Shown here piece by piece: positions 24,583 to 33,467 of a stretch of DNA of 57,158 bases. Origin of the DNA: JAVBME01 sp031552765 (GTDB lineage Bacteria; Bacillota; Negativicutes; Acidaminococcales; JAISLQ01). A model generated the notes under the pieces. That model had not been told where the DNA came from. It worked only from the letters and a program-made list of their open reading frames with translations, and searched no databases. The position numbers were made by a program, and so were the translations under genes. Location: NCBI GenBank assembly GCA_031552765.1, contig JAVBME010000030.1:1-57158 (forward strand), given 5' to 3'. Numbering within the stretch: position 1 is the stretch's first letter; the number at the start of each line of letters is the position of its first letter.

Positions 24583-25482
24583 TCAAACAGGCAATGTAGT
24601 TGTAGTATTTTGTGCTTTTTCTTCCGGTCGCTCACGCAGCATAAAATCCAGAAGTCTTTCCAAATCATCCTGTGAATAATAATCTATTACTATTTTACCC
24701 TTATGACCGGTTTTTTTGATTTTTACCGCAGTTCCTAAGGAAAGTGCCAAGCGGTCCTGGATATCATCGAGATGGATGTCTTTGTCGGCCTCTTTTGTAG
24801 GCTTATTTTTCTTTTTACCAAGATTTCTTATATAAGCTTCGACCTCACGAGCGCTCATCTCATTAGCCATTATTTTTTGCGCCACAGCTAACTGCTGGTC
24901 TGCGCTGGCAAGCGCCAACAAGGGCCTTACCTGCCCCATAGTCATAGTTCCACGTGAAACAAAATCTTGTAGCGCGTCCGGCAAATTGAGCAACCGCAAC
25001 ACATTGGCAACAGCAGAACGGCTGCGGCCGATTTTCTGTGCAACTTCTTCCTGAGTCAAATCCAACGCTTCCATCAAACCGCGAAAAGCCAAAGCTTCTT
25101 CAATCGGATTTAAATCATGGCGCTGGATGTTTTCAATAATAGCTATTTCCATTATTTGTTCATCCGTATAGTCACGAACGACTACCGGCACATTTACCAG
25201 CCCGGCTATCTTGGCAGCCCGCCAGCGCCTTTCGCCGGCCACGATTTCAAAAGTATCTTTCCCTTGTCGCACGATCAGGGGCTGGATTATACCATGCTGC
25301 TTAATGGAGTCGACCAATTCGCCCAGTTTTTCTTCATCAAATACTTTACGCGGCTGTTGCGGATTAGGTATCAGCTTATCCAGCGCCAGTTCCACTTTGG
25401 GTTCGTTATCCAGAGGTACTACCGGCCCATTAAAAAACGCTCCCAGCCCTTTTCCTAAGCCTCTTTGTTTAGATGTGCTCAT
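24583..25482 (-). CDS. parB: Chromosome-partitioning protein ParB (Spo0J)
   Basis: 299 aa. The N-terminal RGLGKGLGAFF fits the arginine-rich ParA-activating tip. The CTPase/nuclease-like domain contains the GERRWRAAK box near residues 91-99 and the ENIQRHDLNPIEEA segment, followed by the HTH domain (TQEEVAQKIGRSRSAVANVLRLL) that binds parS. It overlaps parA by four bases. An intragenic parS-like site lies at 24946-24961, as in Bacillus spo0J. Confidence 0.96.
   Translation of the reverse strand: MSTSKQRGLGKGLGAFFNGPVVPLDNEPKVELALDKLIPNPQQPRKVFDEEKLGELVDSIKQHGIIQPLIVRQGKDTFEIVAGERRWRAAKIAGLVNVPVVVRDYTDEQIMEIAIIENIQRHDLNPIEEALAFRGLMEALDLTQEEVAQKIGRSRSAVANVLRLLNLPDALQDFVSRGTMTMGQVRPLLALASADQQLAVAQKIMANEMSAREVEAYIRNLGKKKNKPTKEADKDIHLDDIQDRLALSLGTAVKIKKTGHKGKIVIDYYSQDDLERLLDFMLRERPEEKAQNTTTTLPV
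24946..24961. promoter_or_regulatory. Intragenic parS-like site in parB
   Basis: AGTTCCACGTGAAACA matches 14 of 16 bases of the consensus parS palindrome TGTTTCACGTGAAACA. Its position within the parB gene parallels the Bacillus site within spo0J. Confidence 0.7.
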
Positions 25483-26237
25483 TTTTTCGCTACCTCCCGG
25501 GCAAACTTCAGATACTCTTCCGCGCCTTTAGACTTTCTGTCATATTGAAGGACAGATTGTCCAAAACTCGGCGCCTCGCTGAGCCGGACATTGCGCGGGA
25601 TGATAGTTTGATATACCTTGTCGCCAAAATGTTTCCTTACTTCATTTTCCACCTGCACAGACAGATTCGTTCGTCCATCGTACATGGTCATCACGATACC
25701 TTCTAGCTGCAGCTTGGGATTGAAACTTGTTTTGACCAGATTTACTGTATTCATCAATTGGGCGACACCCTCTAAGGCATAAAACTCGCTTTGTATAGGA
25801 ATAAGCAAAGAATCTACTGCCGTCAGGGCATTAATCGTCAAAAGACTCAGTGAAGGAGGGCAATCAATAAAAATATAGTCATAAAAAGAACGCGCCGGCG
25901 ATAGCAGTTTTCGCATACGAAACTCGCGTTCAGCCACTGTCGTCAGTTCAAGTTCTGCGCCGGCCAAACGTATCGCGCTTGGCAGCAAACTAAGATTGCC
26001 CATTGAGGTCGGCAGGACCAGTTCAGATATAGCCGCCTGGTCGACCAAGCCGTCATAAATACATTTTTGTATCTGGTCGGCATAAAAACCAAGACCGCTG
26101 GTCGCATTACCTTGCGGATCAGAATCTACTAATAGTACTTTATAGCCAAAATCCGCCAAGCATGCGCTCAAATTAATTGCTGTAGTAGTTTTGCCAACAC
26201 CGCCTTTTTGATTGGCGACAGCTATCATTTTCCCCAT
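25479..26237 (-). CDS. parA: Chromosome-partitioning ATPase ParA (Soj)
   Basis: 252 aa. The deviant Walker A KGGVGKTTTAINLSA at residues 10-24, DSDPQGNATSGLG and FIDCPPSLSLLT define the family. The protein binds DNA non-specifically as an ATP dimer and is stimulated by ParB; it can also regulate DnaA in Firmicutes. The stop overlaps the parB start by four bases. Confidence 0.96.
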   Translation of the reverse strand: MGKMIAVANQKGGVGKTTTAINLSACLADFGYKVLLVDSDPQGNATSGLGFYADQIQKCIYDGLVDQAAISELVLPTSMGNLSLLPSAIRLAGAELELTTVAEREFRMRKLLSPARSFYDYIFIDCPPSLSLLTINALTAVDSLLIPIQSEFYALEGVAQLMNTVNLVKTSFNPKLQLEGIVMTMYDGRTNLSVQVENEVRKHFGDKVYQTIIPRNVRLSEAPSFGQSVLQYDRKSKGAEEYLKFAREVAKK

Positions 26238-26297
26238 AAATTCACCTCATATCACATGTATTCGTAACTTTTGTCAAAAACAACTTCAGATAATCGG

Positions 26298-27188
26298 TTA
26301 ACAGTCTTTAGCAGCTTTCTTTTTCTTCGCCTTTTTTTCCGGCAGAGTTGTTGGCATCCGTAAAGTTATAACCACTTCATCTTCATTAATAACTTCATCT
26401 ATTTGTACTAGCCCACCGGCTTTTTTAATATCGCCGACGATTTTTTTTATACTATTGACAAAAATACGTACATCGCGAATAATCTTAGTCCTTTTGCCCG
26501 CGACATCCGTTTTAGTTTCTATAGAAGCAGGCATGCCGGAAACTTGGGCAAGAAGCCCTGCCACCAGTTCTTCTGTTTGGCGTACATTTAGATCATTCTC
26601 TTTTACTGCCTGTACCGCCCTCAGTTGGTCTTCTTCATTATCCAATTTGAGCAGGGCCCTGGCATGGCGCTCCGTCAAATCTCCGCTGCGCAGAACATCG
26701 CGAACAGCGCTTGGCAAGCGGATAGTTCGCAATTTGTTTGCAATAGTGGATTGTTTTTTGCCTACTCTTTTCGCTAAATCTTCTTGTGTAATCCCAAACT
26801 CACGCATTAAAAGTTCATAGCCAAACGCTTCGTCAAAAAAATGCAAATCCTCTCTTTGCAAATTTTCAATCATGGCTATTTCCGCTACCTCTTGACTGCT
26901 ATAGTTGCCCAGAAGTACCGGCACCGTCTCCAAATCGGCAATATAAGCGGCCCGCAGCCTACGTTCACCTGCTATCAAAAGATATTGCTCTTCTTCCAGC
27001 GGTATGACCAAAAGAGGTTGAAGGATGCCGTATTGATTAATCGAATCGGCTAATTCCTGCAAGGCAGCTGTCTCAAAAACTTTTCGCGGTTGAAAAGGAT
27101 TAGTAATAACGTTTCCTATTGGAACATCTACAACCGATCTTTCCGGTTGACCTACATCCGCTAGCTGCACAACTTCTTCTATTTCCAC
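26298..27188 (-). CDS. noc: Nucleoid occlusion protein Noc (ParB family)
   Basis: 296 aa. ParB-type N-terminal domain with GERRLRAAYIA and ENLQREDLHFFDEA, followed by the HTH region (TQEDLAKRVGKKQSTIANKLRTIRLP). Noc binds its own palindromes and blocks division over the nucleoid. Noc rather than ParB is indicated by position upstream of parA-parB and next to rsmG, and by the two CCCGGG-centred palindromes beside it. The GGAGGT site serves the GTG at 27186-27188. The N-terminus MEIEEVVQLADVG is acidic and lacks the basic amphipathic membrane-targeting helix of Bacillus Noc. The C-terminal tail is lysine-rich and ends in Cys. Confidence 0.88.
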   Translation of the reverse strand: MEIEEVVQLADVGQPERSVVDVPIGNVITNPFQPRKVFETAALQELADSINQYGILQPLLVIPLEEEQYLLIAGERRLRAAYIADLETVPVLLGNYSSQEVAEIAMIENLQREDLHFFDEAFGYELLMREFGITQEDLAKRVGKKQSTIANKLRTIRLPSAVRDVLRSGDLTERHARALLKLDNEEDQLRAVQAVKENDLNVRQTEELVAGLLAQVSGMPASIETKTDVAGKRTKIIRDVRIFVNSIKKIVGDIKKAGGLVQIDEVINEDEVVITLRMPTTLPEKKAKKKKAAKDC

Positions 27189-27278
27189 AAAAAACACCTC
27201 CGAAGGTCAAAACCTGATTCCCCACCTGTTAACAAACTGTTTTTAATAAATTCGACAAAGATTTTTGATTCCCTTTTA

Positions 27279-27298
27279 AATATTTCCCGGGAAATATT
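27279..27298. promoter_or_regulatory. noc: Noc-binding palindrome 1
   Basis: AATATTTCCCGGGAAATATT is a perfect 20-bp palindrome containing ATTTCCCGGGAAAT, the Bacillus Noc-binding sequence. It lies 91 bp upstream of the noc start, so autoregulation is possible. Confidence 0.85.
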
Positions 27299-27312
27299 CT
27301 TTTTTTACGTAC

Positions 27313-27328
27313 TGTTTCACGTGTAACA
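27313..27328. promoter_or_regulatory. parS-like site 1
   Basis: TGTTTCACGTGTAACA matches 15 of 16 bases of the parS consensus. It is in the rsmG-noc spacer. Confidence 0.88.
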
Positions 27329-27357
27329 TTATTACTCTATTTTATTCGGTTTTTCTT

Positions 27358-27373
27358 TGTTTCACGTGTAACA
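27358..27373. promoter_or_regulatory. parS-like site 2
   Basis: A second identical TGTTTCACGTGTAACA, in the same orientation, 45 bp from the first and touching the second Noc palindrome. Confidence 0.88.
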
Positions 27374-27392
27374 ATATTTCCCGGGAAATATT
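27373..27392. promoter_or_regulatory. Noc-binding palindrome 2
   Basis: An exact second copy of the 20-bp palindrome at 27279-27298. It abuts the rsmG stop codon on one side and shares one base with parS-like site 2 on the other. The four sites form the order Noc-parS-parS-Noc. Confidence 0.85.
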
Positions 27393-28109
27393 TTATATCA
27401 AAGGCTGCCTTTCCGGTATTCCTGCTTTCCGAGGATACTTATCTGCCGTATTTTTTTCTTTCTTTATATATATAACTTGTCGTTCATCCGGTACGCTTGG
27501 CAAAATAACTTTTTTCACCGTTAAAATTTTGCCGCCCAATAAAGCGAGTGCCTGCTTTGCCTCTTTTATTTCTTCTTCTGTCTGACGTCCTTTCATCGCA
27601 CAAAAAATTCCCCCTCTTTTAACCAACGGCAAACAATATTCCGCCAATACATTAAGTGGTGCAACCGCTCTTGCTACTACTACATCATACTTATTACGAT
27701 GATTGGCATCGCGCCCGGCATCTTCTGCACGCATATGACAAGTGTGGATATTTTTAAGTTCGAGTGTTTGGATTACATTGTCTAAAAACCTTAATCTTTT
27801 TGCTAGAGAATCCATTAAAATGATTTTTAGTTCCTGCCAACATATTTTAAGTGGTATTCCCGGGAAACCTGCTCCACTGCCAACATCACAAACAAGCGCT
27901 CCGGCAAAAAAATACTTTTCCTCAAAAACCGATAAAGAGTCTATCATGTGTTTTATCGCCACCTCTTCCGGTTGAGTGATGGCAGTAAGATTCATCTGTT
28001 TATTCGTTTCTATAAGTAAAGAAAAATATGCCGCGAAAGCCTCCACTTGTTCTTTGGAAAGATCATATCCTGCTTCTTTTGCTTTTTCTTTCAAAAAACT
28101 GCTAAACAA
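27393..28109 (-). CDS. rsmG: 16S rRNA (guanine-N7)-methyltransferase G
   Basis: 238 aa; methylates G527 of 16S rRNA (E. coli numbering) with S-adenosylmethionine. The Rossmann motif LVCDVGSGAGFPGIPLKI is near residues 72-89, followed by LMDSLAKRLRFLDNV. It overlaps the mnmG end by 8 bases. A third CCCGGG-centred palindrome (27855-27868) lies within it. Confidence 0.95.
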   Translation of the reverse strand: MFSSFLKEKAKEAGYDLSKEQVEAFAAYFSLLIETNKQMNLTAITQPEEVAIKHMIDSLSVFEEKYFFAGALVCDVGSGAGFPGIPLKICWQELKIILMDSLAKRLRFLDNVIQTLELKNIHTCHMRAEDAGRDANHRNKYDVVVARAVAPLNVLAEYCLPLVKRGGIFCAMKGRQTEEEIKEAKQALALLGGKILTVKKVILPSVPDERQVIYIKKEKNTADKYPRKAGIPERQPLI

Positions 28110-29982
28110 CTTGTATCTCCTCCCGGTTTCTCGCCTCCAGCCAAACCAAGAGCACGCTTATATCGGCAGGCGATACGCCTGAAATACGTGACGCCTGCCC
28201 TAAAGATACCGGCCTCATCTTTTCCAATTTTTCGCGCGCTTCCATACCCAGTTCTTTTATAGAAAGGTAATCTATATTACCTGGCAATTTTTTGCTTTCC
28301 AGTTTTTCCGCTTTTTCTACTTGCGCTTTTTGTTTTTTTATATAACCTTCATATTTTATAAGTATTTCAACCTGTTCCCGGACTTCCTTAGATAAAAGCG
28401 GCAATTGGAAAAATTCCTGTATTTTTTCGTATTGTACTTCCGGCCGACGGATAAGTTCTAATATAGTTATCCCTTTATTTAAAGCAGTACTGCCAATGGC
28501 CTGCAAAAACTTATTGTTCTCTTCATTGGGTGCGATACTTTCGCTGCTCAAAGTTTGCAAAACCCGTTCTATTGCCGACCGCTTATCACAAAATGCCTGA
28601 TAACGCCTGTCGTCTACCAAACCTATCGCTCGCCCCTTTTCCGTAAGGCGCAGATCGGCATTGTCTTGCTGCAAGAGCAAACGGTATTCAGCACGCGAGG
28701 TCATCATACGGTACGGCTCTTCCGTCCCCTTGGTGACAAGGTCATCAATCAAAACTCCGATATAAGCATCCGCTCTCCCTAAAATAACGGCCGGCTGGCC
28801 GTGCAATTTGCGCACCGCATTTATTCCGGCTATTATACCCTGTGCCGCCGCTTCTTCATAACCGCTGGTTCCGTTAGACTGTCCGGCAGAAAATAGCCCG
28901 GCCACTTGTTTATGTTCAAGCGACGCTGTCAGTTGTAAAGGATCCAAGCAATCATAATCTATAGCATAGCCGGCCCGCATCATTTTTACCTTTTCCAGGC
29001 CGGCGATAGTTTGCAAAAAGGCCAGTTGTACTTCGGCCGGCAAAGAAGACGACATGCCTTGCACATACATTTCATTCGTCCTACGCCCTTCCGGTTCAAT
29101 AAAAAGCTGATGACGGGATTTATCGGCAAAGCGCACTATCTTAGCTTCGATAGACGGACAGTAACGCGGTCCCACGCCTTCTACCAGTCCTGTGTACATC
29201 GCAGCCTGTCCCAGGTTGTCTTTTATGACTTTATGTGTTTCTTCATTGGTATAAGTCAGCCAGCAGGACAGCTGTTCCCGCTGTTTTTTTTCACTTGCAA
29301 AAGAAAAATTGTAAACCTCTTCATCTCCCGGCTGTATCTCCATCCGGGAAAAATCCACCGTCCTGCTGTCTATCCTGGCCGGGGTACCGCTTTTAAAACG
29401 CATGAGCGACAGACCCAGGCTCAGTAAATTAGCGGATAATTTTTCTGCCGGCCTTATGCCGTTAGGACCACTGGCATAATTAACCTCACCATAAATGATC
29501 CTGCTGCGCAAATAAGTACCTGTCGCCAAAATCACACAGGGCGCCAGAAACACCTCGCCGGTCTCCGCCACAACACCTTCTACCGCATTGTTTTTTATCA
29601 GCAGTTGCTCTATCATCAGTTGTTTTACATCAAGATTTTCCTGGTTTTCTACAGTTTGCTTCATTAAATACTGGTATTGCTGTTTATCTTCCTGTGCTCG
29701 CAAGGCACGCACCGCAGGACCTTTACCTACATTCAAAAGGCGCATCTGTATACAAGCCGCATCAGCCGCCAGCCCCATCTGTCCTCCCAAAGCATCTACT
29801 TCCCGTACCAAATGGCCTTTGGCCGGGCCGCCGATTGACGGATTACACGGCATAAAACCTATATTATCAAGGCTAAGCGTCGCCAAAAGTGTTTTTGCTC
29901 CCAGTCGGCTGGCCGCCAAGGCTGCCTCACAGCCTGCATGTCCCGCACCAATTACAATTACCTCATATTCTCCTGCTAGCAC
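28102..29982 (-). CDS. mnmG: tRNA uridine-5-carboxymethylaminomethyl modification enzyme MnmG
   Basis: 626 aa FAD protein. With MnmE it installs carboxymethylaminomethyl on U34 of certain tRNAs. The dinucleotide-binding motif GAGHAGCEAA is at residues 12-21, the family signatures GPRYCPSIEAKIVRF and AGQSNGTSGYEEAAAQG are present, and the C-terminal helical MnmE-interacting domain is intact. Length is normal. Confidence 0.96.
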   Translation of the reverse strand: MLAGEYEVIVIGAGHAGCEAALAASRLGAKTLLATLSLDNIGFMPCNPSIGGPAKGHLVREVDALGGQMGLAADAACIQMRLLNVGKGPAVRALRAQEDKQQYQYLMKQTVENQENLDVKQLMIEQLLIKNNAVEGVVAETGEVFLAPCVILATGTYLRSRIIYGEVNYASGPNGIRPAEKLSANLLSLGLSLMRFKSGTPARIDSRTVDFSRMEIQPGDEEVYNFSFASEKKQREQLSCWLTYTNEETHKVIKDNLGQAAMYTGLVEGVGPRYCPSIEAKIVRFADKSRHQLFIEPEGRRTNEMYVQGMSSSLPAEVQLAFLQTIAGLEKVKMMRAGYAIDYDCLDPLQLTASLEHKQVAGLFSAGQSNGTSGYEEAAAQGIIAGINAVRKLHGQPAVILGRADAYIGVLIDDLVTKGTEEPYRMMTSRAEYRLLLQQDNADLRLTEKGRAIGLVDDRRYQAFCDKRSAIERVLQTLSSESIAPNEENNKFLQAIGSTALNKGITILELIRRPEVQYEKIQEFFQLPLLSKEVREQVEILIKYEGYIKKQKAQVEKAEKLESKKLPGNIDYLSIKELGMEAREKLEKMRPVSLGQASRISGVSPADISVLLVWLEARNREEIQVV

Positions 29983-29996
29983 TTAATTGCCCCCTA

Positions 29997-31379
29997 CTAT
30001 TTACCCAAACAAAAACGGGCGAATATTTCTTTTAACAATTCGTCATTCACAGTTTCGCCTGTAATATAACCCAAATTATTAAACGCATGTTTAATATCGA
30101 TCAAAATACAATCCAGCGGCATTTTTGCCCTGGCAGCTTGCAATGCGTCCATAAGGCCTTCTTTTGCTTTGTGCAGCAAGTCACTATGCCGCGCTTCCTG
30201 TACATAAAAGCCTTCACCCAAGCTCCCGCTTTCTCCATAAGCTTTTTCTTTCAGACGGTTGGCAAAATCTGTCCAACCAGCCTTGGTCAAAACCGATATT
30301 TCTATAATATCTTTTTCGTCATAACCCAACTGTATTATATTTTCCTTCATTATATACGCAGCAACATCCTGTTTATTAAGCAAAACTATATGCGGGCGTT
30401 CTCTTATAGCATGCAAAAGATCTTTGTCATCTTCATCTAACGTATTGGAGGCATCCAAAAGCAACAGACACAAATCCGCCTCTTCCAACAGACCTCGGCT
30501 TTTTTCTACACCTATTTTTTCAATAATATCTTCCGTATCCCGGATACCAGCAGTATCGATCAAAATAAGCGGCAAACCTTCGACAAAGACTTCCTCTTCT
30601 ATGCTATCCCTGGTTGTCCCGGCAATATCTGTGACAATAGCACGTTCTTGTCCCAAAAGAGCATTCAGCAAGCTTGATTTGCCTACATTCGGCTTACCCG
30701 TTATAACCGTGCGCAAACCTTCCTTGATAATACGTCCTATTTTTTCTTTAGCCACTAAGTCTTCTATTTGAGATAAGACCTTCTCTACAACGACTACTAT
30801 ATTATCTGCCGTCACATCTTCCAAATCTTCTTCCGGATAGTCGATAACCGCTTCTGTTTCTACTAAAATATCTTTCAGGCGGGAACGTATATTTTTTATC
30901 TCTTGGGAAAATAAGCCTTGCTGTTGGTAAAGCGCCTGTTTCAAAGCGGCATCGCTTTTAGCGCGTATTATCCCCATCACCGCTTCAGCCTGCGCCAGGT
31001 CTATCCGGCCATTTAAAAAAGCCCGCTGCGTAAATTCTCCCGCATGGGCCGGCCTCGCCCCATGGCGCCAGGTCAACTGTAGCGTTTCCGCTAAAGCCGC
31101 CCTGCTGCCATGGCATTGCAATTCGACAACATCTTCGGCCGTATAAGAATGGGGCGCTTTCATATACACGCACAAGGCCTCGTCAATCATCGCCCCTTGA
31201 GGATCACGGACTTTACCGTATACCAGTTTATTGGCGGGAAATAGTCTGATGGACTTATTATTTTTTGCCAAAAACATCTTCTCCGCAATCTCTGTGCTTT
31301 TAGGCCCACTTATCCTTATTATACCTATCGCACCCTCGCCTGGTGCTGTACATATAGCACTTATAGTATCATCCAACAT
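29997..31379 (-). CDS. mnmE: tRNA modification GTPase MnmE
   Basis: 460 aa. N-terminal folate-binding domain (residues 1-120), helical domain, and an inserted G domain with GKPNVGKSS near 226-234 and DTAGIRDTED. It ends with CLGK, the form of the catalytic C(I/L)GK tail needed for the modification. It is followed by mnmG 14 bp later. Confidence 0.96.
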   Translation of the reverse strand: MLDDTISAICTAPGEGAIGIIRISGPKSTEIAEKMFLAKNNKSIRLFPANKLVYGKVRDPQGAMIDEALCVYMKAPHSYTAEDVVELQCHGSRAALAETLQLTWRHGARPAHAGEFTQRAFLNGRIDLAQAEAVMGIIRAKSDAALKQALYQQQGLFSQEIKNIRSRLKDILVETEAVIDYPEEDLEDVTADNIVVVVEKVLSQIEDLVAKEKIGRIIKEGLRTVITGKPNVGKSSLLNALLGQERAIVTDIAGTTRDSIEEEVFVEGLPLILIDTAGIRDTEDIIEKIGVEKSRGLLEEADLCLLLLDASNTLDEDDKDLLHAIRERPHIVLLNKQDVAAYIMKENIIQLGYDEKDIIEISVLTKAGWTDFANRLKEKAYGESGSLGEGFYVQEARHSDLLHKAKEGLMDALQAARAKMPLDCILIDIKHAFNNLGYITGETVNDELLKEIFARFCLGK

Positions 31380-31408
31380 GATTTTTGCCTCTTTTTTTCG
31401 AAAACTAA

Positions 31409-31432
31409 ACCCAGTAACAAAAATTACTGGGT
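31409..31432 (-). terminator. Weak hairpin between jag and mnmE
   Basis: Perfect 9-bp arms ACCCAGTAA/TTACTGGGT with a 6-base loop, followed on the minus strand by TTAGTTTTC. Probably a partial terminator inside the rpmH-to-mnmE series. Confidence 0.55.
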
Positions 31433-31456
31433 AAAAAATTGCTATGTAATTACTGC

Positions 31457-32113
31457 CTACCTTTTGAGCGCTATCACTACATAGCGGTGGGGTTCATCCC
31501 CTTCGCTATAAGTTTCAACTTTGCGATCATCCTGCAAAGCCATGTGTATGACCTTTCGCTCCAGCGGATTCATTGGCTCCAATACCACGCTGTCGCCATA
31601 ACGCTTTACCTTATCAGCTAACCGCATAGCCAGCCTGGTCAATGTCTCCGCCCGGCGCTTGCGGTAATCTTCCACATCGATAATAATGCGCGTACGCTCG
31701 TCTTTATTCCTATTAGCGACCAAACCGGTCAGATATTGCAGTGCATCAAGCGTTTGCCCGTGTTTGCCGATCAAAAGCCCCAGATCAGGTCCATGCAACT
31801 GCAAAGTCACCGTCCCGTCAGCATTGACAAATTTCTCAGTCAGTACTTCCAGTGACATGCAAGTAAAGATCTTTTGCAAAAACTCTTTGGCATCAGCGAC
31901 CGCATCTCTGGCCGGAAGCGCTTTTTCTTCTTTTACAGCCAAAGTCACTTTTACCCTAGCCTGTTTACTGCTAAACAAACCAAAAAGCCCTTTTTTACCA
32001 GGTTCTTCCAGTATTTCATACTCTACCTGATCGATAGTTGCCCCGAGTTCAGCCAAAGCGGCCTGAAGAGCCTCTTCTACTGTTTTTCCGGTTTTCTCCA
32101 GTATTTTATCCAT
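31457..32113 (-). CDS. jag: RNA-binding protein Jag (KhpB/EloR type)
   Basis: 218 aa. N-terminal Jag_N domain (residues 1-52, GKTVEEALQAALAELGA..), then a KH domain (about 75-150, LIGKHGQTLDALQYL) and an R3H domain (about 155-216, ERKVIHMALQDDRKVETYSEG..). In other Firmicutes the protein binds small RNAs and affects cell elongation and division. It follows yidC by 27 bp, as expected. Confidence 0.95.
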   Translation of the reverse strand: MDKILEKTGKTVEEALQAALAELGATIDQVEYEILEEPGKKGLFGLFSSKQARVKVTLAVKEEKALPARDAVADAKEFLQKIFTCMSLEVLTEKFVNADGTVTLQLHGPDLGLLIGKHGQTLDALQYLTGLVANRNKDERTRIIIDVEDYRKRRAETLTRLAMRLADKVKRYGDSVVLEPMNPLERKVIHMALQDDRKVETYSEGDEPHRYVVIALKR

Positions 32114-32140
32114 AAGCGTGAAAGCCTCCTTAATGTTGGC

Positions 32141-32785
32141 TTAGGCGTTTTTCTCTCTATGATTCATATATGTTTGCTGCGCTATTTGAAGAACATTATT
32201 TACTATCCAGTATAAAACCAGCCCAGCAGGAAACTGCAAACTGATATAACCAATAAATATCGGCATAAAATAAAGCATCATTTTATTTTGCCCTGAAGTA
32301 TCTGGCATTGACTGATAGGATTGTATCAAAGTAGTCACAGCCGAAACTACCGGCAAAACATAAAAGGGGTCTGGCAGCGCCAGACTGCTCATCCAAAGAA
32401 AAGATGGAGTTATGCCGCCATAATTAAAGTCTTTCAAAGCATAAAAAATGCCTATTAATATGGGCATCTGCGCTACCAAAGGCAAACAGCCGGACAAAGG
32501 GTTAAACCCTGTTTCCCTGTACAAATTTGCCATTTCCTGTTGCAAACGCACCTTGTCGTTTTTGTACTTTTCCTGCAACGCTTTCATTTTTGGCTGCATT
32601 GCCTGCATAGCTTTTGTCGATTGTATCTGTTTTACCGTCAAGGGATACAATACTAATTTTATTGCAACAGTCAATAAAATTATAGCTATACCATAATTTG
32701 GCATACCGAAAGATTTGCTCAATTCATAAAAGAATGCCAGAATATCTTGTATGAATTTTATAAAAAGGTTCCATGTTGCTTCCAC
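32141..32785 (-). CDS. yidC: Membrane protein insertase YidC (Oxa1 family)
   Basis: 214 aa, the short Gram-positive-like form without the large periplasmic domain of Proteobacteria, although the organism appears to have an outer membrane. Five membrane segments are expected, with the hydrophilic-groove region LYPLTVKQIQSTKAMQAMQPK and the cytoplasmic helical hairpin. No lipobox is apparent. It inserts membrane proteins alone or with SecYEG. Confidence 0.94.
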   Translation of the reverse strand: MEATWNLFIKFIQDILAFFYELSKSFGMPNYGIAIILLTVAIKLVLYPLTVKQIQSTKAMQAMQPKMKALQEKYKNDKVRLQQEMANLYRETGFNPLSGCLPLVAQMPILIGIFYALKDFNYGGITPSFLWMSSLALPDPFYVLPVVSAVTTLIQSYQSMPDTSGQNKMMLYFMPIFIGYISLQFPAGLVLYWIVNNVLQIAQQTYMNHREKNA

Positions 32786-32827
32786 AAAATCACTCCTTAG
32801 AAAACAATAAATGCAAAATGTCCTTGT

Positions 32828-33037
32828 TTACAAAACAGGATCATAACCGCCCTTATGAAATGGGTGACATTTCGTCAGTCTTTTGATTGTCAGCCAGCTC
32901 CCGTACAATACGCCGTACTTTCCCAGAGCCTCTATGGCATATTGGGAACAAGTCGGGTAAAAGCGGCAGTTTTTGCCCAACAAAGGTGAAATGCATATTT
33001 GATAAATACGTACAAGGGCAATAAGAACCTTTTGCAT
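32828..33037 (-). CDS. yidD: Membrane protein insertion efficiency factor YidD
   Basis: 69 aa, with the family core ISPLLGKNCRFYPTCSQYA and KRLTKCHPFHKGGYDPV. It lies between rnpA and yidC, its usual place. The cysteine-rich core and amphipathic N-terminus are intact. Confidence 0.95.
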   Translation of the reverse strand: MQKVLIALVRIYQICISPLLGKNCRFYPTCSQYAIEALGKYGVLYGSWLTIKRLTKCHPFHKGGYDPVL

Positions 33038-33051
33038 CTATCTTTTTCTCC

Positions 33052-33417
33052 TCAGGATTGCCTGAACAACCCTGCTTTTTGGCAAAATTTGGCGAAGCTT
33101 TTTTCAAATACACGGCGCGGCGCGTCTTTTAACGGACGGCGGGCGACCCAAAGTATATCAAAGCCAGGTAAAAATTTGCTTATATTGTGGCGAAAAACTT
33201 CACGCATTTGCCTTTTTATATAATTTCTGGCAACAGCGTTGCCGATTTTTTTGCCAGCCGCCACGCCGATGCGTGTTTGTTCCCCCCCAGTCGGAAAGAC
33301 ATAAAATACACTGGCAAAATCTACAAAACTTTTGCCTGTTTTATAGACTTTTTGAAAATCTTCCTTTTTCCTTACCCGGAAACGCCGTTTAAAACTATAG
33401 CCCGCGTTCTTTTCCAA
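33052..33417 (-). CDS. rnpA: Ribonuclease P protein component
   Basis: 121 aa. The family core is clear: RRFRVRKKEDFQKVYKTGKS and the RNR-like RNYIKRQMREVFR. It helps the RNase P RNA mature tRNA 5' ends. The GGAGG site serves the TTG at 33415-33417 (product beginning MEKNAGYSFKRR); the longer frame to 33435 starts at another TTG without a site. It follows rpmH. Confidence 0.93.
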   Translation of the reverse strand: MEKNAGYSFKRRFRVRKKEDFQKVYKTGKSFVDFASVFYVFPTGGEQTRIGVAAGKKIGNAVARNYIKRQMREVFRHNISKFLPGFDILWVARRPLKDAPRRVFEKSFAKFCQKAGLFRQS

Positions 33418-33467
33418 AACAGCCTCCAACCGCAAAACAGGAAAAATAGACCGCTATGAGCGGCCTA

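Noticed and set aside
32853..33113. 86-codon frame overlapping yidD
   Set aside because: Out-of-frame shadow of yidD and the end of rnpA.
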